A stretch of 64,000 nucleotides of DNA. It comes from Anaerosacchariphilus hominis. GTDB taxonomy: Bacteria; Bacillota; Clostridia; Lachnospirales; Lachnospiraceae. A program made the position numbers and the translations under genes. Location of the stretch: contig NZ_JACOOR010000009.1 in assembly GCF_014290175.1 (NCBI RefSeq), forward strand, positions 1-64,000, given 5' to 3'. This document shows, in pieces, positions 24,487-33,718 of the stretch. The notes under the pieces are model-generated. The model worked only from the letters and a program-made list of their open reading frames with translations, had not been told where the DNA came from and searched no databases. The number at the start of each line of letters is the position of its first letter. Position 1 is the stretch's first letter.

Positions 24487-25764
24487 TTATTCCTGGGTCT
24501 GAAGCTGCTGCATAACCTTCTGGGTCACCGCGTCCACTTCCGTATTCACGTCGTTCCCCTTCCAGATATTCGCAAAAGCAATCTCCATCTCGATCCAGTA
24601 ATTGCTTAAATCCGTCAGCTTCGGTACCTCCACCGAATTCTCATACTGATCCAGCAGAACCGGCATCTGACTGTTCTCATAATCCACATTCAGGCATACG
24701 GGCATTTTATCTGACATAGGATACAGATCCTGTACCCGCTCACAGGTCAGATAGCGGGCAAACTCTTTGGACAACTCCCGCTCCTTCGAATAGGCATTCA
24801 CCACTACAGAATTTGTGACAGAAAGACCCTTGGTAGCCAGGTCTCCGGTCAAATCCGGAACCTCCGCGATTCCGTAGAATCCCTCGCCTCCCTGTTCTGC
24901 CACTGCTGCGTCCAGCTTCGCGATGGCGTCGGTCTTTGCAATGGTGTAGACAGTTTTTCCGTCGATAAACTCCTGCAGCACACTATCTGTAGTAACCTCA
25001 TCCGCATCAATGGCGAAAAAGGCATTCAGGCTCTGATAATACGCCAGGCAGTCCTTCACCTCCTGGGCATCCAGCTGTACCTGCGCCGGATCGTCCCCGG
25101 TCTCTCCGCCCAGATTCACATAGTTAGAGATAAAAAAGAAGTTTGAGAAAATATCCGCCACGTTCCATTTGAAGATATTTTCCACATTCTGCGTCTCCTC
25201 TGTGGCTTCGTAATTGTCCGCATAATCCAGAATCTCATCGATGGTATCCGGAGCGGAATCCACATAGTTGGTATTATACAGCAGGAAACAGGTTTCAAAA
25301 TAAAAGGGATAAGCCATAAGCTTTCCGCCGCAGGTAGCCGCGTCGATGGCCTTCTGGGGGAAGTCCTTCTTCAATTCTCCTGCCGTAAAACTGTCATTTT
25401 CCACTGTCAGACCCGCAAGTCTGGCCTTGCCCAGAAGCTCGCTGGAAGTGATAAACAGATCCGGTCCTCCCAGATCGGAGATACTGGCTGTATTGATATG
25501 CTCAATATAGTCCACGGCTGTCACCAGCTGCAGGGTCACCTCTGCACCATACTCCTCCTCAAAAGCTGCCGCTGCTTCCACCAGATAGGCATTCAGCTTT
25601 TCATCCGTGTACCAGAGAGTCAGCTTCTTCCGTTCTGTCTCCTGTCCGGCTGCCGCAGCCTCCTGCTGCTTCCTGTGGTATGAAAATGCCACCTGTCCCA
25701 TCTGCGCAAATACGAGCAGCACCACCAGAATGGCGATGGCTCTCCGGTAAATCGTATGTCTCAT
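24487..25764 (-). CDS. Extracellular solute-binding protein, family 1 (membrane-anchored, orphan)
   Basis: This 425-residue protein has an N-terminal hydrophobic helix (residues 8-28) without a lipobox cysteine, so it is probably membrane-anchored or secreted. A MalE-like binding fold follows (KLTLWYTDEKLNAYLVEAAA, GPDLFITSS, CGGKLMAYPFYFE, DFVG-less C-terminal helices). Family 1 proteins bind carbohydrates or similar solutes for ABC import. No permease or ATPase genes are adjacent. It starts 12 bases after the argD stop, with no terminator between, so it rides on the arginine operon. The reason for this is not known. Confidence 0.82.
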   Translation of the reverse strand: MRHTIYRRAIAILVVLLVFAQMGQVAFSYHRKQQEAAAAGQETERKKLTLWYTDEKLNAYLVEAAAAFEEEYGAEVTLQLVTAVDYIEHINTASISDLGGPDLFITSSELLGKARLAGLTVENDSFTAGELKKDFPQKAIDAATCGGKLMAYPFYFETCFLLYNTNYVDSAPDTIDEILDYADNYEATEETQNVENIFKWNVADIFSNFFFISNYVNLGGETGDDPAQVQLDAQEVKDCLAYYQSLNAFFAIDADEVTTDSVLQEFIDGKTVYTIAKTDAIAKLDAAVAEQGGEGFYGIAEVPDLTGDLATKGLSVTNSVVVNAYSKERELSKEFARYLTCERVQDLYPMSDKMPVCLNVDYENSQMPVLLDQYENSVEVPKLTDLSNYWIEMEIAFANIWKGNDVNTEVDAVTQKVMQQLQTQE

Positions 25765-25776
25765 TTGTGTAAAATC

Positions 25777-26979
25777 CTAACCTTTCGTCAAAGCCCTCTC
25801 AAGCTTTTCAACCATTTCGTCTACATGGTCTTTAGTGATGACCAGAGGCGGAACCAGACGCAGTACATCGCTTCCGGCCGTAATCACGATCAGACCCTCA
25901 TCCATAGATTTTAACACAACTTCTCCCACAGGTCTACCCTGGATTACCAGTCCCTGTATCAGTCCCTTGCCCCTGCGGGCTGCAATGCAGTCGTACTTAT
26001 CCACCAGAGCATCCAGCTTCTCCTGCAGATAAGCACCAACCTCCTGTACATGCTCCACGATATGATCCTGCTCAAAAATATCCAGCACCTTGGATACTGC
26101 CGCACAGACAAAGGGGTTGCCGCCGTAGGTGGTGCCGTGATCTCCGGGCGCCAGGGAACCCAACGCTGTCTTTTCATCCAGCACAAAAGCACCCACCGGA
26201 ACGCCGCAGCCCAGAGCCTTGGCACAGGTCATGATATTCGGCTTCACACCGTACTCCTGCCATGCAAATAAATGGCCGCTCCGACCCATTCCGCACTGGA
26301 TCTCGTCCAGAATCAGAAGCGCGTCATGCTCCTCGCAGAGAGCCTTTACGCCCTTTAAGAACTCCTCTGTGGCCGGATAGATACCGCCCTCTCCCTGGAT
26401 CGTCTCCAGAATCACCGCGCAGGTGCGCTCGTTAAACTGGGCCTTTACGCTCTCCAGATCGTTGTAATCCGCAAAACGGATGCCGCCGATGAGCGGGCGG
26501 AAGGGCGCCTGGTATTTCTCATTGCCGGTGACAGACAGGGCTCCCATACTCCGTCCGTGGAAGGAATGGTTCATGGCAATGATTTCATGATCATTTTTAC
26601 CGTCTTTCAGCCAGGCATATTTACGGGCTGCCTTTAAAGCTCCCTCGATGGCCTCAGTTCCGCTGTTGGTAAAGAATACCCGGCTCATGCCGCTCATACG
26701 CACCAGCTTCTCTGCTGCCTCTGCTGCCGGCTCATTGTAATACAGATTGGAAGTATGCATCAGTTTATCAATCTGGCCTTTCAGCGCCTCGTCGTAGCCC
26801 GGATAATGATAGCCCAGGGCCTGTACCGCGATGCCTGCGGCGAAGTCCAGGTATTTATTGTCGTCTGTGTCGCAGAGATAGACGCCGTCGCCGTGATCCA
26901 GTACCACCTGGTAACGGTTGTAGGTATGAAGCACGTTTTCTTCCGCCTCTTTGATAATCGTCTCTTTATTTTCCATCAT
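25777..26979 (-). CDS. argD: Acetylornithine aminotransferase
   Basis: This PLP class III aminotransferase of about 400 residues makes N-acetylornithine from N-acetylglutamate semialdehyde. Family features are [46 protein letters not shown], and the lysine of [15 protein letters not shown], which forms the Schiff base. The frame is open 30 codons further upstream. ATG 26979 follows GGAGAGGAAAAC and gives the usual length. It overlaps the end of argB by 14 bases, a sign of coupled translation. Confidence 0.94.
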   Translation of the reverse strand: MMENKETIIKEAEENVLHTYNRYQVVLDHGDGVYLCDTDDNKYLDFAAGIAVQALGYHYPGYDEALKGQIDKLMHTSNLYYNEPAAEAAEKLVRMSGMSRVFFTNSGTEAIEGALKAARKYAWLKDGKNDHEIIAMNHSFHGRSMGALSVTGNEKYQAPFRPLIGGIRFADYNDLESVKAQFNERTCAVILETIQGEGGIYPATEEFLKGVKALCEEHDALLILDEIQCGMGRSGHLFAWQEYGVKPNIMTCAKALGCGVPVGAFVLDEKTALGSLAPGDHGTTYGGNPFVCAAVSKVLDIFEQDHIVEHVQEVGAYLQEKLDALVDKYDCIAARRGKGLIQGLVIQGRPVGEVVLKSMDEGLIVITAGSDVLRLVPPLVITKDHVDEMVEKLERALTKG

Positions 26980-27871
26980 AATAGTTTTCCTCTCCTTCGC
27001 CCAGAATGGCTGTACCGATTCCCTTGTTGGTAAAGATTTCCAGAAGTAAGCAATGGGCGATACGTCCATCCAGGATATGCACTCTGGATACGCCGTTCTC
27101 GATGGCGTCGATGCAGTTATTCAGCTTCGGAAGCATGCCTCCGCCGATATTTCCGTTCGCAATCAGCTCTCTTGCTTCCTTTACATGCAGCTCGGAAATC
27201 AGGCTCTTCGGATCTTCCGGATCTCTCCGGACGCCCTCGATGTCCGTCAGGAACGCCAGTTTCTCCGCGTTCACAGCCCGGGCAATGGCGCAGGCCGCGT
27301 CATCAGCGTTAATGTTATAGGTATTGAAGTCTTTGTCCAGACCCACCGGGCATACGATGGGCAGGAAATCCTTCTCCAGCAGATCGTAGAGAATCTGAGG
27401 ATCCACATCGGTGATCTCGCCCACGAAGCCGATGTCCTCCCCCTTGGAATATTTCTTCTCCACCTTCAGAAGACCGCCGTCCTTTCCGCTTAGGCTGACT
27501 GCTTTAACGCCCAGCCCCTCGACTAACTGCACCAGACTCTTTCCAACCTTACCAAGGACCATTTCCGCGATTTCCATGGTTTCTTTGTCCGTTACGCGAA
27601 GACCGTTGATGAACTTGGGCTCCATACCGACCTTGCTCACCCAGCGGCTGATCTCCTTACCGCCGCCGTGTACAATGATGGGCTTAAAGCCTACCAGCTT
27701 CAGAAGGGTGACGTCCTGAATGACGCTGCGCTTCAGCTCCTCATCCACCATGGCGCTTCCGCCGTATTTGACCACGATGATTTTCCGGTTAAAACGCTGA
27801 ATATAAGGAAGGGCCTCAATGAGGACCTTGGCTTTCTCCAGGTAGGTATTCATTTCTTCTTCTCTGCTCAT
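26966..27871 (-). CDS. argB: Acetylglutamate kinase
   Basis: This kinase of about 301 residues phosphorylates N-acetylglutamate. It has the amino-acid-kinase motifs KYGGSAM and VHGGGKEIS near the N-terminus, [18 protein letters not shown] and [10 protein letters not shown]. The N-terminal helix before KYGG ([11 protein letters not shown]) is the element found in hexameric, arginine-inhibited enzymes, so feedback control by arginine is likely. I chose ATG 27871, with AGGAGA 9 bases upstream, instead of an earlier in-frame start that adds 18 Arg-rich residues. Confidence 0.94.
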   Translation of the reverse strand: MSREEEMNTYLEKAKVLIEALPYIQRFNRKIIVVKYGGSAMVDEELKRSVIQDVTLLKLVGFKPIIVHGGGKEISRWVSKVGMEPKFINGLRVTDKETMEIAEMVLGKVGKSLVQLVEGLGVKAVSLSGKDGGLLKVEKKYSKGEDIGFVGEITDVDPQILYDLLEKDFLPIVCPVGLDKDFNTYNINADDAACAIARAVNAEKLAFLTDIEGVRRDPEDPKSLISELHVKEARELIANGNIGGGMLPKLNNCIDAIENGVSRVHILDGRIAHCLLLEIFTNKGIGTAILGEGEENYYDGK

Positions 27872-27948
27872 AATATTTTCTCCTCTGTATGTCCTGCGCC
27901 GCGCCCGGCGCTCACACATTTCCATTCTAAAACGCTTTTATTCTGCTT

Positions 27949-29178
27949 TTAGGAACGATAATCCGCGTTGATTTTCACATAATCATAGGTCAGGTCACAA
28001 CCCCAGGCCGTGGCTGTGGCGTGGCCCATTTTCACGTCCGCAATTGCTGTTACTTCCGGCTCGGAGAGGATCTTCGTGGCCTCTTCCTCGCTGTAGTTCA
28101 CTGCCACGCCATTTTCAATAATCTGGATCTTTCCGGCTGCGCTCTCGAAAAACAGCTCCACCTTCTCCGGGTCGAACTGGGCTCCGGAATAACCCATGGC
28201 GCATAAGATCCGGCCCCAGTTGGCGTCATGGCCGTAAATGGCTGCCTTCACCAGACTGGAGGTAACCACGGATTTGCTCAAAATCACAGCCTGCTCCTTG
28301 CTCTCGGCTCCCACGATTTTCACCTCGAAGAGTGCTGTCGCGCCCTCGCCGTCGCCTGCCATTTTCTTTGCAAGCCAGGTGTTGACGGTGTTCAGCGCCT
28401 TGGCAAATGCTTTGTAATCCTCATTTTCTTCCGTAATCTCCGGATTCTCTGCCATGCCGTTTGCCAGCACCAGCAGGGTGTCGTTGGTGGAAGTATCGCC
28501 GTCCACGGAAATCATATTGAAGGTGTCCTTTACGTCTGCGCTTACACATTTCTGCAGCATCTCTTTGGAAATGTTCGCGTCGGTGGTCACGAAGGCCAGC
28601 ATGGTACACATATTCGGATGAATCATGCCGGAGCCCTTGCACATACCGCCTACGGTTACAGTCTTGCCGCCCAGTTCCACCTGGACCGCGATTTCTTTAT
28701 TCACAGTATCCGTGGTCATAATGGCTTTGGAGGCTGCAGTTCCATGCTCCAGGGTGCTGCCCTTGGCTTCTTTTAAAAGGCTGATTCCCTTTTTCAGGCG
28801 ATCCATGGGAAGCTGCATGCCGATGACGCCGGTGGACGCCACCAGAACGGCATTTTCCGGAACGCCGAGAACTTTGGCTGCCTCTTCCGCGGTCTCCTTA
28901 CAGTAGCCCATGCCCTCCTCGCCGGTGCAGGCATTGGCGATGCCGGAGTTTACGATGACTGCCTGGGCGTAGGGAGACTCCTTTACAATCTTCTGATCCC
29001 ATTTCACCGGGGCTGCCTTTACGATGTTGGTGGTGAAGGTGCCTGCCGCGTGACAGGGCTTTTCGCTGTATACCAGGGCCATGTCGGTCCTTCCCTGGTA
29101 CTTGATGGCTGCCGCCGCTGCTGCTGCTTCAAAGCCCTTTGCCGCAGTGACGCCGCCCTTGATTTCTGTGATTTTCAT
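27949..29178 (-). CDS. argJ: Bifunctional glutamate N-acetyltransferase/ornithine acetyltransferase
   Basis: This 409-residue Ntn-type self-cleaving enzyme moves the acetyl group from N-acetylornithine to glutamate, closing the acetyl cycle. The cleavage site and nucleophile Thr lie in GMIHPNMCTMLAFVTTDA (the KGSGMIHPNMATML-type motif, near residue 190). The C-terminus has DANWGRIL. Whether it is bifunctional (also using acetyl-CoA) cannot be told from sequence. It lies between the GNAT gene and argB. Confidence 0.95.
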   Translation of the reverse strand: MKITEIKGGVTAAKGFEAAAAAAAIKYQGRTDMALVYSEKPCHAAGTFTTNIVKAAPVKWDQKIVKESPYAQAVIVNSGIANACTGEEGMGYCKETAEEAAKVLGVPENAVLVASTGVIGMQLPMDRLKKGISLLKEAKGSTLEHGTAASKAIMTTDTVNKEIAVQVELGGKTVTVGGMCKGSGMIHPNMCTMLAFVTTDANISKEMLQKCVSADVKDTFNMISVDGDTSTNDTLLVLANGMAENPEITEENEDYKAFAKALNTVNTWLAKKMAGDGEGATALFEVKIVGAESKEQAVILSKSVVTSSLVKAAIYGHDANWGRILCAMGYSGAQFDPEKVELFFESAAGKIQIIENGVAVNYSEEEATKILSEPEVTAIADVKMGHATATAWGCDLTYDYVKINADYRS

Positions 29179-29205
29179 AATACTCCTCCCTTTCCGTTGT
29201 GAAGT

Positions 29206-29652
29206 CTATTCGTTAAACGCTTCAATATTTTCTTTATTTAAGACAAAATCATAGTAGTTCAAATCCAGACGCTGCGTCCAGCCGATACGGTTCCAGAAGG
29301 CGTTGCCGATATCGTTCTGGGTAAAGGCAATCAGGGATACCTTGCTGATCTGTTCTTCTTTTAAGGCGTTCATAGCAAAGACTACCATAGCCTTGCCAAT
29401 CCCCTTCATCCGGTAATCCCGGTGGACGCAGACATGGTAGAGACAGCCCCGGCGTCCGTCGTGGCCGCAGAGGATGCTGCCTACCACCTTGCCGTCCTCG
29501 ATGGCTACCACACTGGTGGTGGGATTTCGTTTTAAAAATCGCTCCACGCCCACCCGGGAGTCGTCGATGCTCCGGATGGCAAAGCCTTTGATAGTCATCC
29601 AGAGGGCGTAGACACCGTCGTAATCGTCGATGGTCATTGTTCGGATAGTCAT
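29206..29652 (-). CDS. GNAT-family acetyltransferase in the arginine operon
   Basis: This 148-residue GNAT protein has a clear acetyl-CoA loop (HRDYRMKGIGKAMV, Q/RxxGxG type) and the late NDIGNAFWNRIGW strand-helix. Its place between argC and argJ suggests a short, ArgA-independent N-acetylglutamate synthase that tops up the acetyl cycle. An unrelated acetylation is also possible. ATG 29652 is preceded by GGTGAGG. The frame extends to a TTG at 29670 that overlaps that ribosome site. Confidence 0.85.
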   Translation of the reverse strand: MTIRTMTIDDYDGVYALWMTIKGFAIRSIDDSRVGVERFLKRNPTTSVVAIEDGKVVGSILCGHDGRRGCLYHVCVHRDYRMKGIGKAMVVFAMNALKEEQISKVSLIAFTQNDIGNAFWNRIGWTQRLDLNYYDFVLNKENIEAFNE

Positions 29653-29659
29653 TTTCCTG

Positions 29660-29716
29660 TACCTCACCAAGTATTAAGGAAACACCTCACCAAGTGCTCA
29701 TGATTAAGGAAACACC
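29660..29716 (-). repeat. Imperfect tandem duplication between argC and the GNAT gene
   Basis: On the minus strand, GTGTTTCCTTAAT followed by ACTTGGTGAGGT occurs twice, once with seven extra bases between the parts. The second copy supplies the GNAT ribosome site. Confidence 0.75.
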
Positions 29717-29720
29717 ATGG

Positions 29721-30761
29721 TCACGGGAACATGGGAACGAGCTCCAGACCCTCGCTCTCCTTCAATCCGAACATCAGGTTCATGTTCTGGACGGCCTGGC
29801 CGGCTGCGCCCTTCACCAGGTTGTCCATGGCGCCCATCATAATCACACGCCTGGTTCTCGGATCGAGTTTGAAGTTCACATCCACATAGTTGCTGCCCTC
29901 CACCCATTTGGTCTGGGGGCATACGTCCTTGTCCAGTACCCGGACAAATTTCTCCTCTGCGTAATACTTATCGTAAGCAGCCTTCACTTCCTCATAGGAA
30001 ACCTCTTTCTTCAGGGAGGCATAGGCTGTGATCAGGATCCCTCGGTTCATGGGCACCAGATGGGGTGTGAAATTGATCAGCACCGGCTGGCCTGCCGCGT
30101 AGGACAGCTGCTCCTCAATCTCAGGCGTATGACGATGATTTGCCACGCCGTAGGCCTTGATATTTTCATTGACCTCGCAGTACAGGTTGTCCACCTTCGC
30201 GCCTCTGCCCGCGCCGGAGGTTCCGGACTTGGCGTCGATGATAATGGTGTTCGGATCGATAAGCCCTTCCTTTAAAAGCGGATAGATGGAAAGGGTGCTG
30301 CAGGTGGGATAGCAGCCTGGATTGGCCACCAGCCGCGCCTTCTTTACCGCCTCCCGGTTGATCTCACAGAGTCCGTAGACAGCCTCCGGGATAAACTGGG
30401 ACGTCGGGTGCTGGATCTTATACCATGCTTCATAGGTCGCCACGTCTTTTATCCGGAAATCCGCGCTTAAGTCTATAATTTTTACCTTAGAAAGAATCTC
30501 CTCATTGACCAGAGAGGCGCAGAGACCCTGGGGCGTCGCTGTAAAAATCACGTCTACCTGGTCTGCCAGCGCTTCCATATTATCGTCCATGCATTTGTCG
30601 TCTACAATCTGAAACATATTCTGATAGACTTCCGCATACTTCTTATCTATGTAGCTTCTGGAGCCGTACCATTTTATCTCTACATTCTTATGTCCCGTGA
30701 GAATACGGACCAGCTCGCCGCCTGCATATCCGGTTGCTCCGATAATTCCTGCCTTTATCAT
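29721..30761 (-). CDS. argC: N-acetyl-gamma-glutamyl-phosphate reductase
   Basis: This 346-residue NADPH-dependent reductase converts acetylglutamyl phosphate to the semialdehyde. The N-terminal Rossmann loop is GIIGATGYAGGELVR, the catalytic cysteine is in VANPGCYPTC (about residue 150), and GTSGAGRGAK and HRHTPEIEEQL follow. It is the first gene of argC-GNAT-argJ-argB-argD and diverges from argG across a 324-base region with ArgR-like boxes. Confidence 0.95.
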   Translation of the reverse strand: MIKAGIIGATGYAGGELVRILTGHKNVEIKWYGSRSYIDKKYAEVYQNMFQIVDDKCMDDNMEALADQVDVIFTATPQGLCASLVNEEILSKVKIIDLSADFRIKDVATYEAWYKIQHPTSQFIPEAVYGLCEINREAVKKARLVANPGCYPTCSTLSIYPLLKEGLIDPNTIIIDAKSGTSGAGRGAKVDNLYCEVNENIKAYGVANHRHTPEIEEQLSYAAGQPVLINFTPHLVPMNRGILITAYASLKKEVSYEEVKAAYDKYYAEEKFVRVLDKDVCPQTKWVEGSNYVDVNFKLDPRTRRVIMMGAMDNLVKGAAGQAVQNMNLMFGLKESEGLELVPMFP

Positions 30762-31085
30762 TCTGTTTTTCCTCTCTTTTCTGTTCAGTTCCTTTACGCT
30801 TCTAATGCTACGCGTTTGCCCTTATTTTAGACCTGTTTGGTCGGTATTTCAAGCACTTTTCCGTTTGTATGTATTTTTATACATTTGTTTTGCATATATT
30901 ATCACTTTTATGCATATTATTCAAGCACTATTTTATTTTTATTCATATTTCTATGAATCTTTTTCTGAATTTTACCTTGCATATTATATAGAAATGATGT
31001 ATATTAGTTTTCAGTGAACGCAAGTGGTATGCATAAACATTCATGCCGCATCAAAATCATAAAACACTCAGGAGGATATTTGAAT
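30762..31085. promoter_or_regulatory. argC/argG divergent control region with ArgR-like boxes
   Basis: This 324-base AT-rich stretch contains several sequences like the AT-rich ARG box. They are TGTATTTTTATACA (30870-30883), TGCATATTATTCAA (30911-30924), the palindrome ATTCATATTTCTATGAAT (30941-30958), and TGCATAAACATTCATGC just before argG. Such clusters are bound by hexameric ArgR/AhrC with arginine, so both operons are probably repressed together. I see no gene in it. Confidence 0.6.
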
Positions 31086-32318
31086 ATGAAAGACAAAGTA
31101 GTACTTGCCTATTCCGGCGGACTGGACACCACTGCCATTATTCCGTGGCTGAAGGAGCATTTTGATTACGACGTAGTTTGCTGCTGTATCGACTGCGGCC
31201 AGGGAAATGAGCTGGACGGACTGGACGAGCGTGCGAAGCTCTCCGGTGCTTCCAAGCTGTACATCGAGGATCTGGTAGACGATTTTGCTGAAAATTATAT
31301 CATGCCCTGCGTAAAGGCTGACGCTGTCTACGAGAACAAGTATCTGCTGGGTACTTCCATGGCACGTCCGGCTATCGCCAAGAAACTGGTGGAGATCGCA
31401 AGAAAAGAGAACGCGGTCGCTATCTGCCACGGCGCTACCGGTAAGGGAAATGACCAGATTCGTTTTGAGCTGGGTATCAAGGCTCTGGCTCCGGACCTGA
31501 AGATCATCGCTCCCTGGAGAATGACCGATATCTGGACCATGCAGTCCCGTGAGGACGAGATCGCGTACTGCGAAAAGCACGGCATCCATCTTCCCTTCTC
31601 TACCGATTCCAGCTACAGCCGCGACCGGAACCTGTGGCACATCAGCCATGAGGGACTGGAGCTTGAGGATCCGGCCAACGAGCCGAACTACGACCATCTG
31701 CTGGTTCTGGGTACCACCCCGGAGAAGGCTCCGGACGAACCGGAATATGTAACCATGACTTTTGAAAAGGGCGTTCCCACATCTGTAAACGGAAAGCAGA
31801 TGAAGGTGGCTGACGTGATCCGCACCCTGAATGCACTGGGCGGAAAGCACGGCATCGGCATCGTGGATATCGTTGAGAACCGTGTGGTAGGCATGAAGTC
31901 CCGTGGCGTATACGAGACACCGGGCGGAACTATCCTGATGGAGGCTCATCGTCAGCTGGAGGAGCTGGTTCTGGACCGCGCTACCATGGAGACCAAGAAG
32001 GATATGGCCAATAAGTTCTCTCAGATCGTATACGAAGGAAAATGGTTTACTCCGCTGCGTGAAGCCATCCAGGCTTTCATGGAGGTAACTCAGGAGTATG
32101 TAACCGGCGAAGTAAAGTTCAAGCTCTACAAGGGCAACATCATCAAAGCCGGCACTACTTCTCCCTACTCTCTGTACAATGAGTCTCTGGCATCTTTCAC
32201 CACCGGCGACATGTACGACCACCACGACGCAGACGGATTCATCACCCTCTTCGGCCTGCCGCTGAAGGTTCGGGCTATGAAGCTGGCTGAGGTGGAGAAG
32301 AATAAGAACAATCACTAA
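31086..32318 (+). CDS. argG: Argininosuccinate synthase
   Basis: This synthetase of about 410 residues joins citrulline and aspartate using ATP. The N-terminal pyrophosphatase loop is [11 protein letters not shown]. Later signatures are [14 protein letters not shown] and [21 protein letters not shown] 31086 follows CAGGAGGATATTTGA. An upstream in-frame ATG at 31014 has no ribosome site. argH is not adjacent, because a terminator follows at 32334. Confidence 0.95.
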   Translation: MKDKVVLAYSGGLDTTAIIPWLKEHFDYDVVCCCIDCGQGNELDGLDERAKLSGASKLYIEDLVDDFAENYIMPCVKADAVYENKYLLGTSMARPAIAKKLVEIARKENAVAICHGATGKGNDQIRFELGIKALAPDLKIIAPWRMTDIWTMQSREDEIAYCEKHGIHLPFSTDSSYSRDRNLWHISHEGLELEDPANEPNYDHLLVLGTTPEKAPDEPEYVTMTFEKGVPTSVNGKQMKVADVIRTLNALGGKHGIGIVDIVENRVVGMKSRGVYETPGGTILMEAHRQLEELVLDRATMETKKDMANKFSQIVYEGKWFTPLREAIQAFMEVTQEYVTGEVKFKLYKGNIIKAGTTSPYSLYNESLASFTTGDMYDHHDADGFITLFGLPLKVRAMKLAEVEKNKNNH

Positions 32319-32333
32319 TTTCCACGAAAAAAA

Positions 32334-32361
32334 GGCCCCCGCGTCATCAGACGCGGGAGCC
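32334..32361. terminator. Bidirectional terminator after argG
   Basis: GGCCCCCGCGTC pairs with GACGCGGGAGCC (one mismatch) around ATCA. TTTTCTTTTTC follows on the plus strand and TTTTTTTCG on the minus strand. Confidence 0.9.
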
Positions 32362-32378
32362 TTTTCTTTTTCTTTTTC

Positions 32379-32612
32379 TTACTGCTGCAGTCCGCTCACA
32401 TAATCATCAATGGCTGTAGTGGTGATAGCCACATCGGAAGTATCCGGTTTATTGACGGTGTCGTAGATGGAGTAGCCCAGCCAACATACCAGCGCAAGAG
32501 CGATCACGCCTGCACATACCTTTATCAGAAACTTCCTACGCTTCTCCCTGGCCATGATCTGCTTACGGTTGGCTTTCTGCTCTTTATAACGATCTACTTT
32601 TTCCTGACTCAT
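32379..32612 (-). CDS. Small single-pass membrane protein, function unknown
   Basis: This 77-residue protein has a strongly basic N-terminal segment (many Lys/Arg, residues 5-27), one membrane helix at about 28-48 (FLIKVCAGVIALALVCWLGY), and a short acidic/Thr-rich outer tail. I do not recognise a family. It has its own terminator downstream and a ribosome site GAGGATAAAAACT upstream. It is convergent with argG. Confidence 0.65.
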   Translation of the reverse strand: MSQEKVDRYKEQKANRKQIMAREKRRKFLIKVCAGVIALALVCWLGYSIYDTVNKPDTSDVAITTTAIDDYVSGLQQ

Positions 32613-32760
32613 AGTTTTTATCCTCTCTGCCTCTGTAACTGCCCCGCTTCTTCTGTACCGGCAGAATTTTCGCGAAACAGTTCCATATTTATTTTATATT
32701 ATATCATAGATTTGTGAAAAAGCCATGAAAAATTTCAGGATTTTAAACAGGATTTTCTGC

Positions 32761-33600
32761 TTATACGGCCACAATAACACCACCGTCGCTGGCGTAGAGG
32801 CTGCTGACTCCCGCCGTATCCAGGATCAGGAAATCCTTCACCTGAATCCGCTTCTGAATCTCCTCTTTCATGAACTCTGCCCGCTCCGGACAGTTACAGT
32901 GGGAAATAGCCACAATCTTCTCCTCGGGATGAATCACTTCCTCGGCCACATAATCCGCCATGCGCTTCAGGGCACGGTTCATACCCCGGGCCTGATCCTT
33001 TTGACAGATGGTTCCGATGGACGTGGCGCCCATCACCGGTTTAATGTTCAGGGCATTGGCTACAAAAGCCTTCAGGTTACTGAGACGGCCGTTTTTTCGG
33101 AGGGCCTCCAGGGATTCCAGCACAAAATATGTGTGCTGCTCCGCGATAAAGGCGTCCACCTTTGCCACGACCTCCTCAAAGGGAAGACCCGCTTTCTCAT
33201 ATTCCTCGATCTTCATGGCGATCAGTGTCTGTCCGACGGACGCGGAACAGGAATTAAACACATGGATATTCTTGGCTCCACGCTCCTCTTCATATAGTTT
33301 CTTTCCCAGCTCTGCACTGTTGTAAGAACCGCTCAGCTCTGCGGAAAGAGTCACCACATAGACGCGATCTGCTTCACAGGTATAGGCTTCCATATATCTC
33401 TGCGGAGAAGGACAGGAAGACTTGGGACAGTTGGGGCTGGCCGCTACTCTTCTCAAAAAGTCAGCCTGATCAAAGGTCTCGTCGTCCACAATCTGATACC
33501 CGTCGATGTCCAGAGTCAGCGGTACGCTTTCAAAATGCTCATCCTTTTTATAGCTTTTCGGCAGCTCACCGCAGCTGTCCACGATAATTTTATAACTCAT
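32761..33600 (-). CDS. DegV-family fatty-acid-binding protein (second copy)
   Basis: This 279-residue protein has MSYKIIVDSCGELP at the start, CPSPQRYMEAY, LSAELSGSYNSAELG and LRKNGRLSNLKAFVANAL, all typical of DegV. It is divergent in sequence from the copy at 14752-15591, so the two may prefer different fatty acids, as FakB1 and FakB2 do. It has its own promoter (33679-33707) with an ATGTAG/CTACAT dyad just downstream. It therefore appears to be independently regulated. Confidence 0.93.
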   Translation of the reverse strand: MSYKIIVDSCGELPKSYKKDEHFESVPLTLDIDGYQIVDDETFDQADFLRRVAASPNCPKSSCPSPQRYMEAYTCEADRVYVVTLSAELSGSYNSAELGKKLYEEERGAKNIHVFNSCSASVGQTLIAMKIEEYEKAGLPFEEVVAKVDAFIAEQHTYFVLESLEALRKNGRLSNLKAFVANALNIKPVMGATSIGTICQKDQARGMNRALKRMADYVAEEVIHPEEKIVAISHCNCPERAEFMKEEIQKRIQVKDFLILDTAGVSSLYASDGGVIVAV

Positions 33601-33654
33601 AACGTTCCTCCGATATTTTTCATAACCACAAATCAGATTTTTTACATTCCCGAA

Positions 33655-33675
33655 ATGTAGTTTTAAATACTACAT
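33655..33675. promoter_or_regulatory. Operator-like palindrome at the degV transcription start
   Basis: ATGTAG-N9-CTACAT is a perfect 6-bp dyad located where the transcript of the second degV gene would begin. A repressor there would block initiation. Its identity is unknown. Confidence 0.5.
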
Positions 33676-33678
33676 AAG

Positions 33679-33707
33679 ATAATAGCACAACGCCATGAGC
33701 TTTTCAA
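33679..33707 (-). promoter_or_regulatory. Promoter of the second degV gene
   Basis: The minus strand reads TTGAAA (33702-33707), a 17-base spacer and TATTAT (33679-33684). Confidence 0.7.
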
Positions 33708-33718
33708 TACCTTTTCCA

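Noticed and set aside
29660..29716. Start of a CRISPR or other repeat array
   Set aside because: There are only two imperfect copies and no regular spacers.
31068..32315. 415-codon frame antisense to argG
   Set aside because: Shadow frame; argG carries complete signatures on the plus strand.
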